From positions 2,108,001-2,172,000 of the forward strand of contig NZ_CP029550.1 of NCBI RefSeq assembly GCF_003173715.1: a stretch of 64,000 nt of DNA. The letters run 5' to 3'. The notes under the pieces are model-generated. The model was not told the origin of the DNA. It did not search any database and saw only the letters and a program-made list of their open reading frames with translations. Shown here in pieces: positions 1-9,008 of this stretch; the stretch's first letter is position 1, and each line of letters starts with the position of its first letter. The translations under genes and the position numbers were made by a program. The stretch comes from Methylobacterium durans (GTDB lineage: Bacteria; Pseudomonadota; Alphaproteobacteria; Rhizobiales; Beijerinckiaceae).

Positions 1-191
1 TGCAGGGATTCCTTCAGCGCGTAGAGCGGGCTCGTGCCGATGTCGCCGTAGACGACGCCGACCGAGCCGAGCGTCAGCGCCCAGAAGCCGGTCTTCGAGT
101 CGTGCTCCGTGCTCGCCGGCAACGAGGCCTGCAACGATGCTTGGGTCGATGCTCGGACCGACGAAAGCTCAGTCGTGGCACGAGTAGGCAT
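1..191 (-). CDS. kup: Kup potassium uptake transporter, N-terminal part (cut by window edge)
   Basis: Proton-coupled potassium uptake protein of the KUP/HAK family, in the inner membrane. Only the first 63 residues are in the window; the gene runs off the left edge. After a poorly conserved cytoplasmic leader of about 40 residues the sequence reads [20 protein letters not shown] followed by YALKE, the signature of the first transmembrane segment of the family. The ATG at 191 has GGAGG nine bases upstream. No truncation is visible in the part seen. Confidence 0.9.
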   Translation of the reverse strand, partial: MPTRATTELSSVRASTQASLQASLPASTEHDSKTGFWALTLGSVGVVYGDIGTSPLYALKESL

Positions 192-468
192 GGACACGTT
201 CCTCCGGCCGGTTCGAGCCCGCTCTCAGATGCGCCGCCTCAACGGCCGAGGAGCCAGCATCGTTCGCCGGACACGGACGTTGGTAGTGCCCGTCCGGCCG
301 GGATGACGCGTCGCGGCTCCGTCTTCGACGCACGTCCGCGCCCCGGTCATCATCCCTCCGGCGCAAGGTTCCCGTGGCGCGTGGCATTTCAGCAGCAGGC
401 AGACGGCCCAGCCTCGTGTCTAAGCGGAGAGGCAGACACCCCGCCTCCAGAGGGCCCGACGCAGGACC

Positions 469-1464
469 ATGACCGCACGTTTCAGGCTCGCACGTCGCGT
501 CTCCCAGGCGGTCGCAGCCTTGCTCGCCCTGGCGGTCTTCGCCTCGCTCCCCGCCCGAGCCAAGCAGGACGGCGCTTCCGACAAGGCCGGCTCCTCGGCG
601 GGCGGCAAGGGAGACGGCCAGGAGGGCGGCAAGTCAGACAAGCAGAAGGACGTCGATACCGAGCACCTGTTCGGCTTCACCGAGGGCGCCGACGCGGGCG
701 AGAAGGGCGAGCAGGAGGTGGTGGTCGATACCGTCACACGCCTGAGCAAGCGCCGCGACGGACCAGGCCCATCGACTTACCGTGTGCTCGACACCCGCTT
801 CGCCTACCAGTTCAACCCCATCGACAGGTTCAGCGTCGAGTTGAGCGCCTTCGGCAACCTCCGTCGCCAGCGCAACATCGTGGATCTGGACGACAAGTCC
901 TTCGGCACCTTCGACGGGGTGTCAGTGGAGCTCAAGTACCAGTTCCTGAAGGGCTCTGCCGAGCAGCCCCTCGGGCTGGCGATCGAGGTGCGACCGCGCT
1001 TCACCCGCGTGCTGCCGATCGAAGGCAACGGGGCCAACATCTTCGACATGGAAAGCCTGCTGCAACTCGATGTTCAGGTGGTGCCGGACAAGATCTGGTA
1101 CGGCAGCAACATCAGCTTCGAGCCAGCCGCAGGGCGGCAGCGAGGTTCCGGCGAGGGATACCGCTCTTCGACGTTCCTGTGGTCGAACGCCGTTGTTGGA
1201 CGGATCGCGGAGAAGACCTTCCTGGGCCCGGAGGTTCGCTACCTGCGGGGCTATGACGGGATCTTCCTCAACCGCTTGGAGAGCGAGGCGCTCTTCATCG
1301 GTCCTGCGTTGCACCACCGTTTCACTGAGAAAGCCTGGCTGACGCTGGCCTACGGAGCGCAGGTCTGGGGTCGCGACACCGATCCGGCGTACGCGCGGCG
1401 TGCCCTGGGCCTGAACCAGTTCGAGCGCCACAACCTGCGCGTGAAGTTCGGCATGGAGTTCTAG
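469..1464 (+). CDS. Secreted outer-membrane beta-barrel-like protein, unknown function
   Basis: 331 residues. An N-terminal signal peptide (basic MTARFRLARR, then an Ala/Leu core, probable cleavage after ARA near residue 31) is followed by a Gly/Lys/Asp-rich linker (about 32-65). The rest has alternating amphipathic strands with many aromatic residues and ends in ...KFGMEF, a terminal phenylalanine as expected for Bam-dependent outer-membrane barrels. I do not recognise a named family; it resembles uncharacterised outer-membrane proteins. It is divergent from kup and stands alone. The ATG is the first in frame before a clear signal peptide. Function not assigned. Confidence 0.7.
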   Translation: MTARFRLARRVSQAVAALLALAVFASLPARAKQDGASDKAGSSAGGKGDGQEGGKSDKQKDVDTEHLFGFTEGADAGEKGEQEVVVDTVTRLSKRRDGPGPSTYRVLDTRFAYQFNPIDRFSVELSAFGNLRRQRNIVDLDDKSFGTFDGVSVELKYQFLKGSAEQPLGLAIEVRPRFTRVLPIEGNGANIFDMESLLQLDVQVVPDKIWYGSNISFEPAAGRQRGSGEGYRSSTFLWSNAVVGRIAEKTFLGPEVRYLRGYDGIFLNRLESEALFIGPALHHRFTEKAWLTLAYGAQVWGRDTDPAYARRALGLNQFERHNLRVKFGMEF

Positions 1465-1744
1465 CTAGGAAGCCGCATGGCGCACCTCCTGATGGTCGCT
1501 GAATCGCACTCAGCCCCACCGAAGATGGAACGTAGAGCGCTATGAGAGGCGACAAGGCCGCATGCTGGGGAAGTACGCCCTAGAACACGTCCTCTCATCC
1601 GCGTCGTAGCGCTCGGGATCCATTGCCTTGTATCTCTGAGTTGCCCGCTCTGTCATCAGCGGAATGTGCACCGCGGGCACGATCTGGTCTCTGGCCACCG
1701 ACTCCGGTGGCGCGGTGAGCATGGTGGCCCAGAAGGCTCCCTAA

Positions 1745-3157
1745 GTAATTACCCACGCCTCTGATGGGGGCGCCGTTCAGGCGACGGTGGCGAGGATCGT
1801 CGCGAACGGGCTGGCGCCGGAGAGGCGGGCGGTGTCGACGACGGTGCGGATGTCGGCCTCGCCGGTAGCGGCCCACATCGCACGGTAGCCATTGGTCATC
1901 TTCCGTTGCACGACGGCGGGACGGAGCAGGCGCTCGCAGCCGTTGTTTGTGACCGCGACCGTGCCGGGATGATCGAGGAAGACCAGGAGTTGATCGCGGG
2001 CCCGACCAATCCTGGCCTGCAGTTCGTAGGTCAGGTCACAGCGGCTCGGGGCGGACAGGATGTCGGAAAGCCGCCGCTCCAGCGCCCGCCGTTTGGCCGC
2101 GAGCGTCGAGGCGGCCAGATCGGTGACGCGCTCGGCCAGGGCGAACACGGCCTGCAGCCAGAACTGGAGGCGCAGTGGCACCGGATCGGCGCTCACCTCG
2201 ACGGCGTAGGCCACGTCGCGGGCGAGATGCGCCAGGCAGGTCTGGTGGCGGACGCCATGACCCTGCTGAGCGGTGTAGCGGTCGGAGATCCAGACCGCGG
2301 GCCGGTGCCCGTCCATCATCTCCCGCACCACGACGGCGCCGCGCGTCGGCGAGGCTGTGTGCACCACCGCGTCCGTCGAGTGGAAGACCCAGTGATAGGA
2401 GTTCGAGCCCTCGATGCGCACCCCGGTCTCGTCCGAGGCGACGACCTCGGCACGGCGCAGCTTTGCGACGGCGGCCTCGCGGCCGGCCCGAAAGCGCGCC
2501 TGCGCGCGGCGGAGCAGGTTCATCAGCCCGCCCTGACTGAGCGTCAGGCCGAACAGATCCGACAGCGCCGCCTGCAGCCGCTCGTAGGACAGAGCCTGGA
2601 AGGTCTTCAGATACGTCGCCACCGCGTGCAGCCGCGGACCAAACGGCGTGCCCCGCGCGGCCTGCGGCACCGGCGCGACGCCGCGCCCCCCGCAGGACGG
2701 GCACTGCACGGCCAGCCGCCGATGCCGGGTCACCACCGGCGCCACGGCGGGCAACTCGATCCGCTCGGACACGCTCACGACCTCGGCGGGAAGGTCCCCG
2801 TGCAAGGCGCCGCCGCAGCACGCGCACCGATCCGGACGATGATCGACGACCGCGTCGGGATCCTCGCTCAGCACACGGCTATGGCCCTCGTGACCGGGCT
2901 TGGCTCCGCCGGGCTTGGCCTGCTCCCGCCGCTCCTTGCGGTCGGTGGACGGCGGCTTTGAGGAGGTGCGCGAGGTCTTCTGCGGGCGCTGCAGCCGCAG
3001 CACCAGCTCGATCAGTTCTTCCCGGCTCAGACGTTCGAGATCGCTGCGGCCCATCCCACGAACGAATCAGCCAAACCGGCCCCGCACAAGGCCCCGCACG
3101 ACCCCCGCGCCGCCGCACGTCCTTCGAACCTGGCGCTCAAACCGCGTGGGTAATTAC
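1745..3157 (-). mobile_element. Complete IS66-family insertion sequence (single-ORF, ISBst12-like)
   Basis: 1413 bp bounded by inverted repeats: 1745-1758 reads GTAATTACCCACGC and 3144-3157 is its exact reverse complement. The ends start with GTAA, as in IS66 elements. The element is flanked by a perfect 8-bp direct repeat CTCCCTAA (1737-1744 and 3158-3165), the target duplication length known for IS66. It carries one transposase and no TnpA/TnpB accessory genes. Intact ends and duplication point to recent insertion. Confidence 0.95.
1777..3054 (-). CDS. IS66 family transposase (TnpC-type)
   Basis: DDE transposase of 425 residues that moves the surrounding element. Order: N-terminal helical region with LSREELIELVLRLQ (about 8-21), a Lys/Ser-rich SSKPPSTDRKERR stretch, a zinc-binding region with CACCGG (near 77-82) and CPSCGGRG (near 118), then the IS66 catalytic core with VASDETGVRIEG, a DRYTAQ segment, and the C-terminal TNNGCERLLRP block that holds the acidic residue. 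The length is typical of single-ORF IS66 relatives. It is uninterrupted and inside intact inverted repeats, so it is probably active. Confidence 0.95.
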   Translation of the reverse strand: MGRSDLERLSREELIELVLRLQRPQKTSRTSSKPPSTDRKERREQAKPGGAKPGHEGHSRVLSEDPDAVVDHRPDRCACCGGALHGDLPAEVVSVSERIELPAVAPVVTRHRRLAVQCPSCGGRGVAPVPQAARGTPFGPRLHAVATYLKTFQALSYERLQAALSDLFGLTLSQGGLMNLLRRAQARFRAGREAAVAKLRRAEVVASDETGVRIEGSNSYHWVFHSTDAVVHTASPTRGAVVVREMMDGHRPAVWISDRYTAQQGHGVRHQTCLAHLARDVAYAVEVSADPVPLRLQFWLQAVFALAERVTDLAASTLAAKRRALERRLSDILSAPSRCDLTYELQARIGRARDQLLVFLDHPGTVAVTNNGCERLLRPAVVQRKMTNGYRAMWAATGEADIRTVVDTARLSGASPFATILATVA

Positions 3158-3165
3158 CTCCCTAA

Positions 3166-3468
3166 GCCAGGAGGAAGGCCACCACATGCATGCCGAGTGT
3201 GCGCATGGTCGCTTCTCGGATCGAAGACGCTCAGGATAACCCAATGCCCGCGCAGATCTTGATGGAAAAAGCAGCGGGCACGCGAAGAAATACAAAGCCC
3301 AAAATGCATCAGTAGAGCTTGACTCGACCGATCGCTCAAGATTAGCTGAATTTGCTAGTCCGATACCACCGCGAGAATCAAGAAACTGCCGGAGATGGCT
3401 GAGTTCCCAGCAGCGAGGCTGACGAGAATGGTCACGAAGATACTCGTTGAGCGCTGGGAGGATGCGCA
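3166..3468. other. Gene-free stretch between IS66 and recombinase remnant
   Basis: No convincing gene on either strand. The left part is the right flank of the IS66 insertion, so 1465-1736 and this stretch were once continuous. A 60-codon minus-strand frame at 1540-1722 is the only notable frame on the left side and I cannot support it as a gene. The end of this stretch may contain decayed upstream sequence of the recombinase. Confidence 0.4.
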
Positions 3469-3852
3469 ATGGAGAGCGGGGTAGACCGCCTGGCACTGGA
3501 TATGCGTCAGGCCAATCGCTTCACGCTCCACATCATGGTCGCAGTGGCCGAGCAGGGAGCCCGCGCAGTCAGCGAACGGACGAGAGCCGCGCTGGCTGCT
3601 GCAAATATGAGGGGCATGCAGATGGGCAAGAACGCAGCCGCGCTTAACACCAAACGTGGGGAGCGGGCCGACGACTACGCAGCGAGGCTACGGCCCGTGC
3701 TGATCGAGTTGCAAGCCAAGGGCATCACCAGCGTGCGTCGCACGGCGGACGCTCTCAACAAGCGTGGCGTGCCTACGATCACCGGAGGGCAGTGGCATCC
3801 CACAACGGTGCAAAGGGTGTTGGAGAGACTGAACTCTCAGGTTGCGCAGTAG
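3469..3852 (+). pseudogene. Serine recombinase (resolvase family), C-terminal remnant
   Basis: 127 codons match only the second half of a resolvase/invertase-type serine recombinase. MESGVDRLALDMRQANRFTL resembles the end of the catalytic domain, AVSERTRAALAAANMRG corresponds to the long E helix, and the rest (GITSVRRTADALNKRG, GGQWHPTTVQRVLERL) is the DNA-binding helix-turn-helix part. The active-site serine and the first ~90 residues are missing; the in-frame codon before the run upstream of the ATG region is a stop. It cannot catalyse recombination. It is likely a scar of an earlier mobile element next to the IS66 and IS630 copies. Confidence 0.8.
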
Positions 3853-4204
3853 GACTGCGGCGGCACACAAATCGTATTGCGAAAAAGGCCGTCGATTGCT
3901 GCGCTGAGCGCGGCCAATAGGATAGGGATACCTCGTCACTGGCAGGCAGCGTTATTTGTCGCCCGCAGCATTCCGGCCTGATCAATTGAGTTTCGTCTTA
4001 GGTCAGCGCCCGCCGTATGCTGGTCCGCGATCGCCGCCACCATCCCTTAATCATTCCGCCCATCCTTCGGCTGGTACCGGCAAGCTGATGCCGGAGTCAG
4101 CTTGAGCTAGGAGACGGCTTATACCGGTCGACGGTGATAGCGACTCACGAGGTTTCGTATCGGCGGCGGATCTGGTTCGATGAGGCGAACCGGGAGGGTT
4201 TGCC

Positions 4205-4714
4205 ATGTCCGCTGCGGTTGCTCTGCGTGAGGATTTCAACGCCGACGATCTTCGACGTCTGGCCAAGGCCAGCCGAGACGCGGGCCAGAGCCGCCGGCTG
4301 CTGGCGCTGGCCGAGATCTACGAGGGCAGCAGCCGCACGGATGCGGCTCGGATCGGGGTGGTAGGGTTGCAGACGGTGCGAGATTGGGTGCTCGCCTTCA
4401 ACGCAGCTGGCCCGGCCGGGCTGATCAACCGCAAGGCCCCGGGCAACCCAGCCAAGTTGAGCGATGCGCAGCGTCAAGCGCTGGCGCAGATCGTCGAGAG
4501 CGGGCCGGACCCGGATCGACACGGCGTGGTGCGCTGGCGGCTGAAGGATCTCGCCGCCTGGATCTACGCCAGCTTCGGCGTGAGCCTGAACGAGAGCACG
4601 GTGGGCCGCACGGTGAAACAACTCGGCTTCCGCAAGCTGTCGGCACGCCCGCGCCATCATGAGCAGGACCCGGCCGCACTGGCAGCCTTCAAAAAAACTT
4701 GCCAGCCGAGGTGA
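4205..4714 (+). CDS. IS630 transposase, first frame (helix-turn-helix part)
   Basis: 169 residues: the N-terminal helix-turn-helix region (RRLLALAEIYEGSSRTDAAR, then VVGLQTVRDWV) and winged-helix linker (HGVVRWRLKDLAAWI, LNESTVGRTVKQLGFRK) of an IS630/Tc1-like transposase. It ends shortly after AAFKK, where a run of seven A residues (4691-4697) allows a -1 shift into the second frame. The shift gives the join FKKNLPAEV, which matches the usual continuous sequence of the family. Ribosomal or transcriptional slippage on poly-A is known for IS630 relatives. Confidence 0.9.
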   Translation: MSAAVALREDFNADDLRRLAKASRDAGQSRRLLALAEIYEGSSRTDAARIGVVGLQTVRDWVLAFNAAGPAGLINRKAPGNPAKLSDAQRQALAQIVESGPDPDRHGVVRWRLKDLAAWIYASFGVSLNESTVGRTVKQLGFRKLSARPRHHEQDPAALAAFKKTCQPR

Positions 4715-5265
4715 GGGCGATCCGAGCCCGGCTGCCGGCTGGCGCGGCCATCGAGGTGTGGTGGTCAGACGAGGCTCGGGTCGGCCAGAAGAACACGCTG
4801 CCCCGCCGCTGGGCGCGCCGCGGCAGCCGGCCCTCGGCGCCCAAGGACCAACGTACGGCCCACGCCTACATCTTCGGAGCGATCTGTCCCGAGAAGGGCA
4901 AGGGTGCCGGCCTCATCATGCCGAGATGCGATACCGCGGCGATGAACGAGCACCTCAGGGAGATCAGCTGCAGCGTCGAGGAAGGCGCCCACGCCGTGCT
5001 GATCCTCGATGGGGCGGGCTGGCACGTCGCCCACGACCTCGTCGTGCCCGCCAACATCACCCTGCTGCCGCTGCCAGCCTGCGCCCCGGAACTCAACCCG
5101 GTCGAGAATGTCTGGCAGTTCCTGCGCGACAACTGGCTCGGCGACCGCGTCTTCTCGTCCTACGAGGACATCGTCGAGCAGTGCTGTCAGGTCTGGAACC
5201 GGTTCATCGACCAGCCTTGGAAGATCATGTCCATCGGCCTGCGTGACTGGGCCTATCAGTTATGA
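4699..5265 (+). CDS. IS630 transposase, second frame (DDE catalytic part)
   Basis: 188 residues of the DDE catalytic domain: VWWSDEARVGQKNTLPRRWA with the first Asp/Glu pair, VLILDGAGWHVA with the second Asp, and PACAPELNPVENVWQFLRDN with the final acidic residue and typical NP.EN.W motif. It is probably translated only as a fusion with the upstream frame after -1 slippage at the A7 run, not from its own TTG start. All catalytic motifs are intact, so the element may still move. Confidence 0.9.
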   Translation: MPAEVRAIRARLPAGAAIEVWWSDEARVGQKNTLPRRWARRGSRPSAPKDQRTAHAYIFGAICPEKGKGAGLIMPRCDTAAMNEHLREISCSVEEGAHAVLILDGAGWHVAHDLVVPANITLLPLPACAPELNPVENVWQFLRDNWLGDRVFSSYEDIVEQCCQVWNRFIDQPWKIMSIGLRDWAYQL

Positions 5266-5281
5266 TCACCACCGATTGGTA

Positions 5282-5515
5282 TTACTTGCTTTGCAGGAGC
5301 GGACCAAACCTCTCCGTGAGGAGTGCCAGTTGGCGCCTTGCCTGATGTGCCCTGCGCTCGTGGATGCCGCTCAGCGCCCTCAGTGTCTCAGCCGCTGCTG
5401 GTGATCCAGCTTGAGCAACAACCTCGGCAACAGAGGCAACATCCCGAGCGGCCCGCTCGTCTGTGGCAACCGCTGCGGTGAGTACCTCGACCAGTTCACT
5501 TGCGCCCTGACGCAT
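5282..5515 (-). CDS. Small alpha-helical protein, unknown
   Basis: About 77 residues from an ATG at 5515 (a GTG at 5542 gives 86). Rich in Ala, Glu and Arg and predicted all-helical (ELVEVLTAAVATDERAARD ... HERRAHQARRQLALLTERFG). The stop codon abuts the right inverted repeat of the IS630 copy, so its native 3' end may have been changed by the insertion. It lies about 100 bp downstream of the DUF2382 gene on the same strand and could be co-transcribed. No function assigned. Confidence 0.45.
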   Translation of the reverse strand: MRQGASELVEVLTAAVATDERAARDVASVAEVVAQAGSPAAAETLRALSGIHERRAHQARRQLALLTERFGPLLQSK

Positions 5516-5639
5516 GGCCTTGTTTGCCTCACTGCCTCCCACAGTCTCAGATTACGCGAAACGGCTTTGGCAGGGGCCACAACGAGCAAGGCCGCAATCG
5601 GTACATCGACTGCGGCCCGCTTGTGCCAGCGGTCGGAAC

Positions 5640-6827
5640 CTACTTGCGGCTGTAAGCGAGCGCCGCCCGCCTGTTGCCGGAGCGCCCACTCGCGTTCGAG
5701 ATCTCAACCTCGTCGCGCCGGATCGTGTCGCGCACCGTCTCAACACGTTTCGTGCGCTCCCGACGGACCACGACCTCTTCCCTGACCCTGACCCCCTTGG
5801 CCACCAGCGGCACCTCGGAAGTCTCAACCATCTCGACGGTGAGCTCGGTCAAGGCTTCTCCGGTTGCCTTATCGGTCACAGGTCTGCGCCGCTCAACCAC
5901 GACCTTCTCGTCATACAGCGTCACCTGCTGCTCGGCCGGCACCTCGACGACATAGCGGCGGACCGTGGTCGTGCCGCTGTTCTCCGTGCGCTTGCCCACA
6001 ATCAACGTCTCTTCGGCGAGCGGGATGACCTCCTCGTCCTGGGTCGACACCTGGTTCCTGGATGCCGAGGCATTGCCGGACCGCGCGAGGGAGCGGCCGG
6101 ACGGCACCCCCCACAGCCCGAACATCGCGTCGAAGAACAGCGAGCCGGTGCTCAACGGGGCAGTCGCGACACGCTGAACGGTCTCCGCGGCGTTCTGGGT
6201 CACCTTGCGGGTGCTCTCAGCGGCAGCTTCAGCGGTCCGCGCCACTTGCTCGGCAGTTTGCCGGGCGGCCTCTCGGGTCTCCCGCTCGCGATTGGCGGCT
6301 TCCTTCTGCTCGGCCAGGAGCTTCTCGGTCTGCTCACGCTCTTGCCTTTGCTCGGCCCGGCGCTGCTCAGCCTCGGCGCGCTTTGCTTCTTCGACTTCAG
6401 CCTTCCCTTCCTCGATCTTCTCGACGATGGCCTGTGCCTCCTCGTCACTTAGCGCCTTCATGACCGCTGGCAGCAGGTCCTTGCGTTCATCCCGCACACT
6501 TTGCTGGAAGGCCTTCCGCAACTCGGCGACTTTCGGACCAAACTCCTCGCTGCCCTTCGGTATCTGCTCCAGCTCAGCCAGCAGCTTGCGGGTTTGTTTG
6601 TTGTCGTTCAACGCAGGGGTGACGAGGTCTTTGGTTTCCTTGTGCTTCCGCAGGACGGGGAACAGGTGCTCCTCCTCCAGCTTGGCCAAGAGCTCCAGCT
6701 CGGACCTGAGGTCGCCCAGGAGGCGCTCGCGTGTTTTCACGGCATTGTTCGAGGTGTCGGCGAGTGCGGCAAAGAGCTCGTTCGCCTTCGTCGGGCTGGT
6801 CTGTATCAGCTGCCTGATCGTAGCCAT
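5640..6827 (-). CDS. Degenerate hemerythrin-like / coiled-coil / DUF2382 (YsnF-type) protein
   Basis: 395 residues from the ATG at 6827, which has GAGG eight bases upstream; longer upstream frame reading has no homology-like content. Residues about 1-135 form a helical bundle resembling a hemerythrin HHE domain (LAKLEEEHLFPVLRKHKE, VRDERKDLLPAVMKAL) but most metal-binding His positions are replaced. About 140-230 is a charged Glu/Arg/Gln coiled coil. The C-terminal ~115 residues are a DUF2382 domain (VIPLAEETLIVGKR ... YVVEVPAEQQVTLYDEKVVV ... GVRVREEVVVRRERTKR), found in stress-associated proteins such as YsnF. Upstream lies the phasin gene on the same strand. A stress or granule-surface role is inference. 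Confidence 0.75.
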   Translation of the reverse strand: MATIRQLIQTSPTKANELFAALADTSNNAVKTRERLLGDLRSELELLAKLEEEHLFPVLRKHKETKDLVTPALNDNKQTRKLLAELEQIPKGSEEFGPKVAELRKAFQQSVRDERKDLLPAVMKALSDEEAQAIVEKIEEGKAEVEEAKRAEAEQRRAEQRQEREQTEKLLAEQKEAANRERETREAARQTAEQVARTAEAAAESTRKVTQNAAETVQRVATAPLSTGSLFFDAMFGLWGVPSGRSLARSGNASASRNQVSTQDEEVIPLAEETLIVGKRTENSGTTTVRRYVVEVPAEQQVTLYDEKVVVERRRPVTDKATGEALTELTVEMVETSEVPLVAKGVRVREEVVVRRERTKRVETVRDTIRRDEVEISNASGRSGNRRAALAYSRK

Positions 6828-7035
6828 GTCTGCCTCATAGTATGTTGAAAGCTGCTTGAGTGTCGCGTTGCTAGTCTGATTAGTTTTTACTCGGCTGGCA
6901 TCGTTCAGAGGGTTTAAAGCGGCGTGATCGCAGAGATCATCACCGGCCCAGGCTGCTCCGTGGAGGCAACCTGAAGCGATCCCACCAGCGTGGAGGTTGC
7001 CGAGCTTCGATGTGCGCGGCTCAGGCGGGGACGCC

Positions 7036-7638
7036 TCAGCGAACGGCAGTCGAGCTGTGCTGAGCCATGCTGGAGAAGGATCTGCCAGCCTCCTCAACGG
7101 CGCGGGCCGATGTCTCAGTGATCGCCCGGCTGTCCTGCACGACGTGCTGCAGGCTCTCGCGAGCCAGCTCGCTCTGGATCGCGGCAAACTCCTGGACCGA
7201 CTTGGCCCGGGTCAGCCGGTTCAGCCCCTCGAGGTTGCGCTGCCACTGGCTCTGGGCCAGGCCGAACCAGCCGCGCGAGGCATCCTGGAAGGCCTGGGTC
7301 AGGACCGTGCCGCAGCGCGTGACCGCTTCCAGGTTCTGCTTGGACTGACGAGCCAGGCGCTCGCTATCCTCTCCGGTGAAGCCCAGGGTCTTGGTGAAGC
7401 GCTCGGCCGCCTCCCGCGCCTGCTGTGAGGCGGTCTCGGCACTTCTCTGCACGATCTGCTTGGCGTTCTCAGTGACCTGCTCACGCAGAGCGACCATCAG
7501 GTTCAAGCGGTCCCGAGCGGCGTCAACAAGTTGTTCGCCCTGCTCGGCCGCCTGATCGATATTTGACCTTGCCGTATCAAGGATCCTCTCGCTCAGCTCG
7601 TGCTGATCGCCTCGAGCGGTAATCTGATTGAGAATCAT
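7036..7638 (-). CDS. Phasin family protein
   Basis: 200 residues from an ATG at 7638 with AGGAG upstream; the longer reading frame start is rejected because of this site. Low-complexity amphipathic helices rich in Gln, Ala, Glu (ILDTARSNIDQAAEQGEQLVDAARD; AKQIVQRSAETASQQAREAAERF; VQEFAAIQSELARESLQHVV) are typical of Phasin_2 proteins that coat polyhydroxyalkanoate granules. The phrase FAAIQSELARESLQ is close to the family consensus. It precedes the DUF2382 gene by about 210 bp on the same strand. PHA association is family knowledge; this copy may instead act in stress. Confidence 0.8.
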   Translation of the reverse strand: MILNQITARGDQHELSERILDTARSNIDQAAEQGEQLVDAARDRLNLMVALREQVTENAKQIVQRSAETASQQAREAAERFTKTLGFTGEDSERLARQSKQNLEAVTRCGTVLTQAFQDASRGWFGLAQSQWQRNLEGLNRLTRAKSVQEFAAIQSELARESLQHVVQDSRAITETSARAVEEAGRSFSSMAQHSSTAVR

Positions 7639-8130
7639 TAGGATCTCCTGCCCAGGAAAATGATGTATCCGCGTCCTCACGATAAGAACATAAGCACGTC
7701 CTACTTGGCCGGCGAAAAGTTTCGCCGTGCATATCGCACCGCACCTAGCTTGCGCCGCGGCACTTCTATTCAAGGTGCGTGACGGCAACTCGATCCAAAT
7801 TAATTTATGACACTCACCATCATCTGTTATAGCCAAGCCACAACCTTCTGACCGCGCTGCACAATATACTCGTGTCACGGTCCTTCAGAGGCATCCCGGA
7901 ACCCAACTGGCCAATTAGGCGCCGCTGACCGGCGTCTCCGCGGCGTCGGTCACCGGCCTCGTGTCACAGCCCTGCTGCTCGCGGAGATCGAGAGCGGCTG
8001 CGTCGTCTTTGCCGGTCGATGTTCGGCGGAGGCGGCGGGACTGCTGGTTCCGCGACACCTGCGAGATCGGTATTGCGGTCACGACCAAGACCGCCGGGAA
8101 CGCACGCTCCCGACGGTCTGTTGCCCGACC
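7639..8130. other. 492-bp divergent intergenic region
   Basis: Lies between the phasin gene (minus) and a plus-strand gene at 8131, so it should hold both promoters. It is more AT-rich than its surroundings around 7660-7870. I see no convincing gene or repeat in it. Confidence 0.4.
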
Positions 8131-8634
8131 ATGAGGCTTGCAGCGATCATTGGCATGTCCCTAGCGGCTGTAGCCCTTCTACTCGGGATCTACGTCGCGC
8201 CCTCGGCTCGTCGCGAAACGGCGTCACGCCCGGCTCCGCTGGAGCGCACATCCACTGCCAGCATCGACGCCCGTCGGACTGGGGCAGCGGCTCGCACCTG
8301 GGCTGACCCGCCCGCACGACGCGAGGACGTTCCTGCCCTGGCAGCGGCAACGGTGGAGGCCGGAAGCTCCTCACCTGAGCTGGTTGCTACCACTCCACTG
8401 CCTCTGGTCTTTGCGCCGGCTCCCTCGCAGAAGCAGGCCCATCGTCGCGGCCTGCGTGCTACCAAGTTGATCCGACCCCACCAACTCGGCCGCTACGTTG
8501 CCCTCCCACCTACCCGGGAGAGACGGCGACGCGAACCGCCTCAGTCACCGGCCGTTGCGGCTGTCAGCGAGCCAGCGCCAACTCCTCTCGAACCGGAGCC
8601 GATCGAGTTCAGCCTCGCCACCCGTGGCCGCTAG
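8131..8634 (+). CDS. Proline-rich membrane-anchored or secreted protein, unknown
   Basis: 167 residues. A short basic start and one hydrophobic segment (residues about 2-24, MRLAAIIGMSLAAVALLLGI) act as signal or anchor, followed by a disordered Ala/Pro/Arg/Glu-rich tail (PPTRERRRREPPQSPAVAAV, EPAPTPLEPEPIEF). Such proteins are common in the envelope of Methylobacterium-like bacteria. No catalytic motif or named domain is visible. The reading frame has strong GC3 preference, which supports that it is coding. Confidence 0.5.
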   Translation: MRLAAIIGMSLAAVALLLGIYVAPSARRETASRPAPLERTSTASIDARRTGAAARTWADPPARREDVPALAAATVEAGSSSPELVATTPLPLVFAPAPSQKQAHRRGLRATKLIRPHQLGRYVALPPTRERRRREPPQSPAVAAVSEPAPTPLEPEPIEFSLATRGR

Positions 8635-8722
8635 CTGATGCAGCGCTGCCCTCTGCAGCCATGTGCTTCGTGCTTCTAGGCAGCAAGCCCCGAAAGCTCA
8701 CCCGCGGCTGCCGTGAGAGGGC

Positions 8723-8959
8723 TTGCCTGGAGTGGAGTGTCCCCTGAGGTGCGGGCGGGAGGCCGAGTACCCGCTGATGAAGGTGATGCGGGCCTGCGCC
8801 AAGGAGACGCCGCAGGACACGGCGATCAAGCTGATGGACGAAGGCCGGCGCGAGTGGGCCAGGGGCGTGATGCGTAGCAGCCTCGGCAGCATGTGCGAGG
8901 AGGCGTTCGCTAAGCTGCCTGCCTCGCCGGAGAAGCGGCAGAGCAGCCGCGCAAAGTAG
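8723..8959 (+). CDS. Small unknown protein
   Basis: 78 codons from a TTG preceded by GAGAGGG; an ATG at 8777 (60 residues, MKVMRACAKETPQDTAIKLM) is the alternative start. The C-terminal half is helical and charged, with no recognised domain. Codon composition fits a gene, but the evidence is only that. Confidence 0.35.
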   Translation: MPGVECPLRCGREAEYPLMKVMRACAKETPQDTAIKLMDEGRREWARGVMRSSLGSMCEEAFAKLPASPEKRQSSRAK

Positions 8960-9008
8960 CTGTCTGTGAGCTCGCGCCCGGCGCGTCGGCGGTCCTAGCC
9001 TCTCCGTG

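Larger units (their letters stand above)
4120..5283 (+). mobile_element. IS630-family insertion sequence (ends approximate)
   Basis: Two overlapping transposase frames lie between imperfect inverted repeats: left ATACCGGTCGACGGTGAT at 4121-4138, right end (reverse complement) ATACCAATCGGTGGTGAT at 5265-5282, 14 of 18 identical. IS630 elements insert at TA; a TA is present at the left junction, but the right junction does not show a clean TA duplication. The exact ends are therefore uncertain and the element may be old or slightly decayed. Confidence 0.85.

Noticed and set aside
4120..5283. Two separate genes for the IS630 frames
   Set aside because: The A7 slip site and the family-like join FKKNLPAEV show that they are one transposase made by frameshift.
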